Below, piece after piece: positions 59,311 through 60,000 of a DNA stretch of 60,000 bases. Origin of the DNA: Bugula neritina (Eukaryota > Bryozoa > Gymnolaemata > Cheilostomatida > Bugulidae). Location of the stretch: positions 22,472,819 to 22,532,818 of the forward strand of contig OZ037768.1 of NCBI GenBank assembly GCA_964035545.1, given 5' to 3'. The notes under the pieces were generated by a model. It saw nothing but the letters and a program-made list of their open reading frames with translations, ran no database searches and was not told the origin of the DNA. Numbering within the stretch: the first letter of the stretch is position 1; the number at the start of each line of letters is the position of its first letter. Position numbers and translations under genes: made by a program.

Positions 59311-59641
59311 TATAGTCAAAGCATATAAATCAAATTTAGCTTCCACAGTGCAAACTCATGACTACTGACTTATTGTTGAAATGAACTTGTTTATTAGGCT
59401 TATACAATTTGTGTGCTGGTAATTATTTTGGGGTGGATTAAGGGTCTACAATCCCTTAAGCATTCATTATACCTACACATTTATTAGGTTATTTGTCAAT
59501 TTTGGGCAAATTGAAAGGTTGCCAGCAGCCAAATATATCAGACTTCATTTTTACCTCTTTATCTCACTGCGACTATAAATCAAAAGTTAATTTGTCATTC
59601 TAATCTTGCAGCTTATTTATCGTTGTTGATACTAAACAGTC

Positions 59642-59784
59642 ATGGCTAAGCGGCATGCGCTAGGATCATTTGTTCAGCCAATCAGAATGCAGCTCATTTC
59701 GGCGTACAGCTATACTCTGGAAGAAATAAGGACAGTTCAATCTGTACAGTTCTTCAACAATGACAAGAGCTTTGGAGAGTGTTG
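59642..59784 (+). CDS. Possible first coding exon of a gene leaving the window
   Basis: ATG in a good context (GTCATGG), 47 codons plus 2 nt, then TG|GTGAGA. It encodes MAKRHALGSFVQPIRMQLIS, continuing through YTLEEIRTVQSVQFF. A CTTGCAG about 30 nt upstream could be a 5' UTR acceptor. The product is not recognised. The rest of the gene would lie beyond 60000. Confidence 0.4.
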
Positions 59785-60000
59785 GTGAGATATATATTAT
59801 TATAGTATCTCTTGTGGGCATTTTACATGCATTTCTATGCATTATTTTATATATTATACATAATGTCAAGTATCGTATGATTATTTACTATGTATTGTAT
59901 TTTATTATATTATAGCATGTATTGTGTTATAATATGGTATATCATATTATAGTTTACTATGTTATTTATATTATCAGCATTATATTATATTATCGTGTAA

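Overview
The window is nuclear DNA from an intron-rich, AT-rich animal. The evidence is GT-AG introns (26 in one gene), collagen Gly-X-Y segments in two small genes, a C2H2 zinc-finger gene and many mobile-element remnants. Nothing is bacterial. Short, repeat-filled introns and a short collagen-like gene fit an early-branching or other marine invertebrate lineage, but I cannot name the taxon from sequence alone.

Layout. (1) 1194-3870, minus: mitochondrial glycine carrier SLC25A38/Hem25, seven exons, first short exon not found. (2) 3871-7117: intergenic, with a probable solo LTR (about 4.64-5.57 kb) flanked by AT-rich arrays. (3) 7118-11697, plus: ten-exon gene for a 464-residue protein with seven predicted membrane segments. 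(4) About 13.0-13.5 kb, plus: fragment of a small single-pass membrane protein gene. (5) 14129-27642, minus: complete SMC1 cohesin gene, 27 exons, 1,248 residues. (6) 28903-31720, plus: five-exon zinc-finger gene, divergent from SMC1. (7) 32.7-33.5 kb: a nonautonomous DNA transposon with terminal inverted repeats. (8) About 35.45-42.96 kb: a tandem duplication of 3.7-3.8 kb. Each unit holds a small secreted collagen-like gene and a copy of the last exon of the upstream gene. (9) 42222-52391, minus: ten-exon gene for an uncharacterised 733-residue Ser/Arg/Cys-rich protein. (10) 52.4-60 kb: mostly gene-poor, with a second LTR-like element, a mariner-type MITE, a SINE 3' piece and a possible first exon at 59642.

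Most striking observation. In the three conserved genes on the left half, many intronic minisatellites are built from exon-intron junctions. The repeat unit carries the real 5' or 3' splice site plus a few bases of exon, in tandem, starting exactly at the functional junction. I see this at both ends of SLC25A38 introns, in intron 3 of the seven-pass gene, and at SMC1 introns 18, 25 and 26, with partial cases elsewhere. This points to a local duplication process that nucleates at splice junctions and leaves ladders of decoy splice sites.

Exon boundaries were read by hand. Each internal boundary given has a GT (or GC) donor and AG acceptor with matching phase, and for SMC1 and SLC25A38 the joined protein follows the family along its length.
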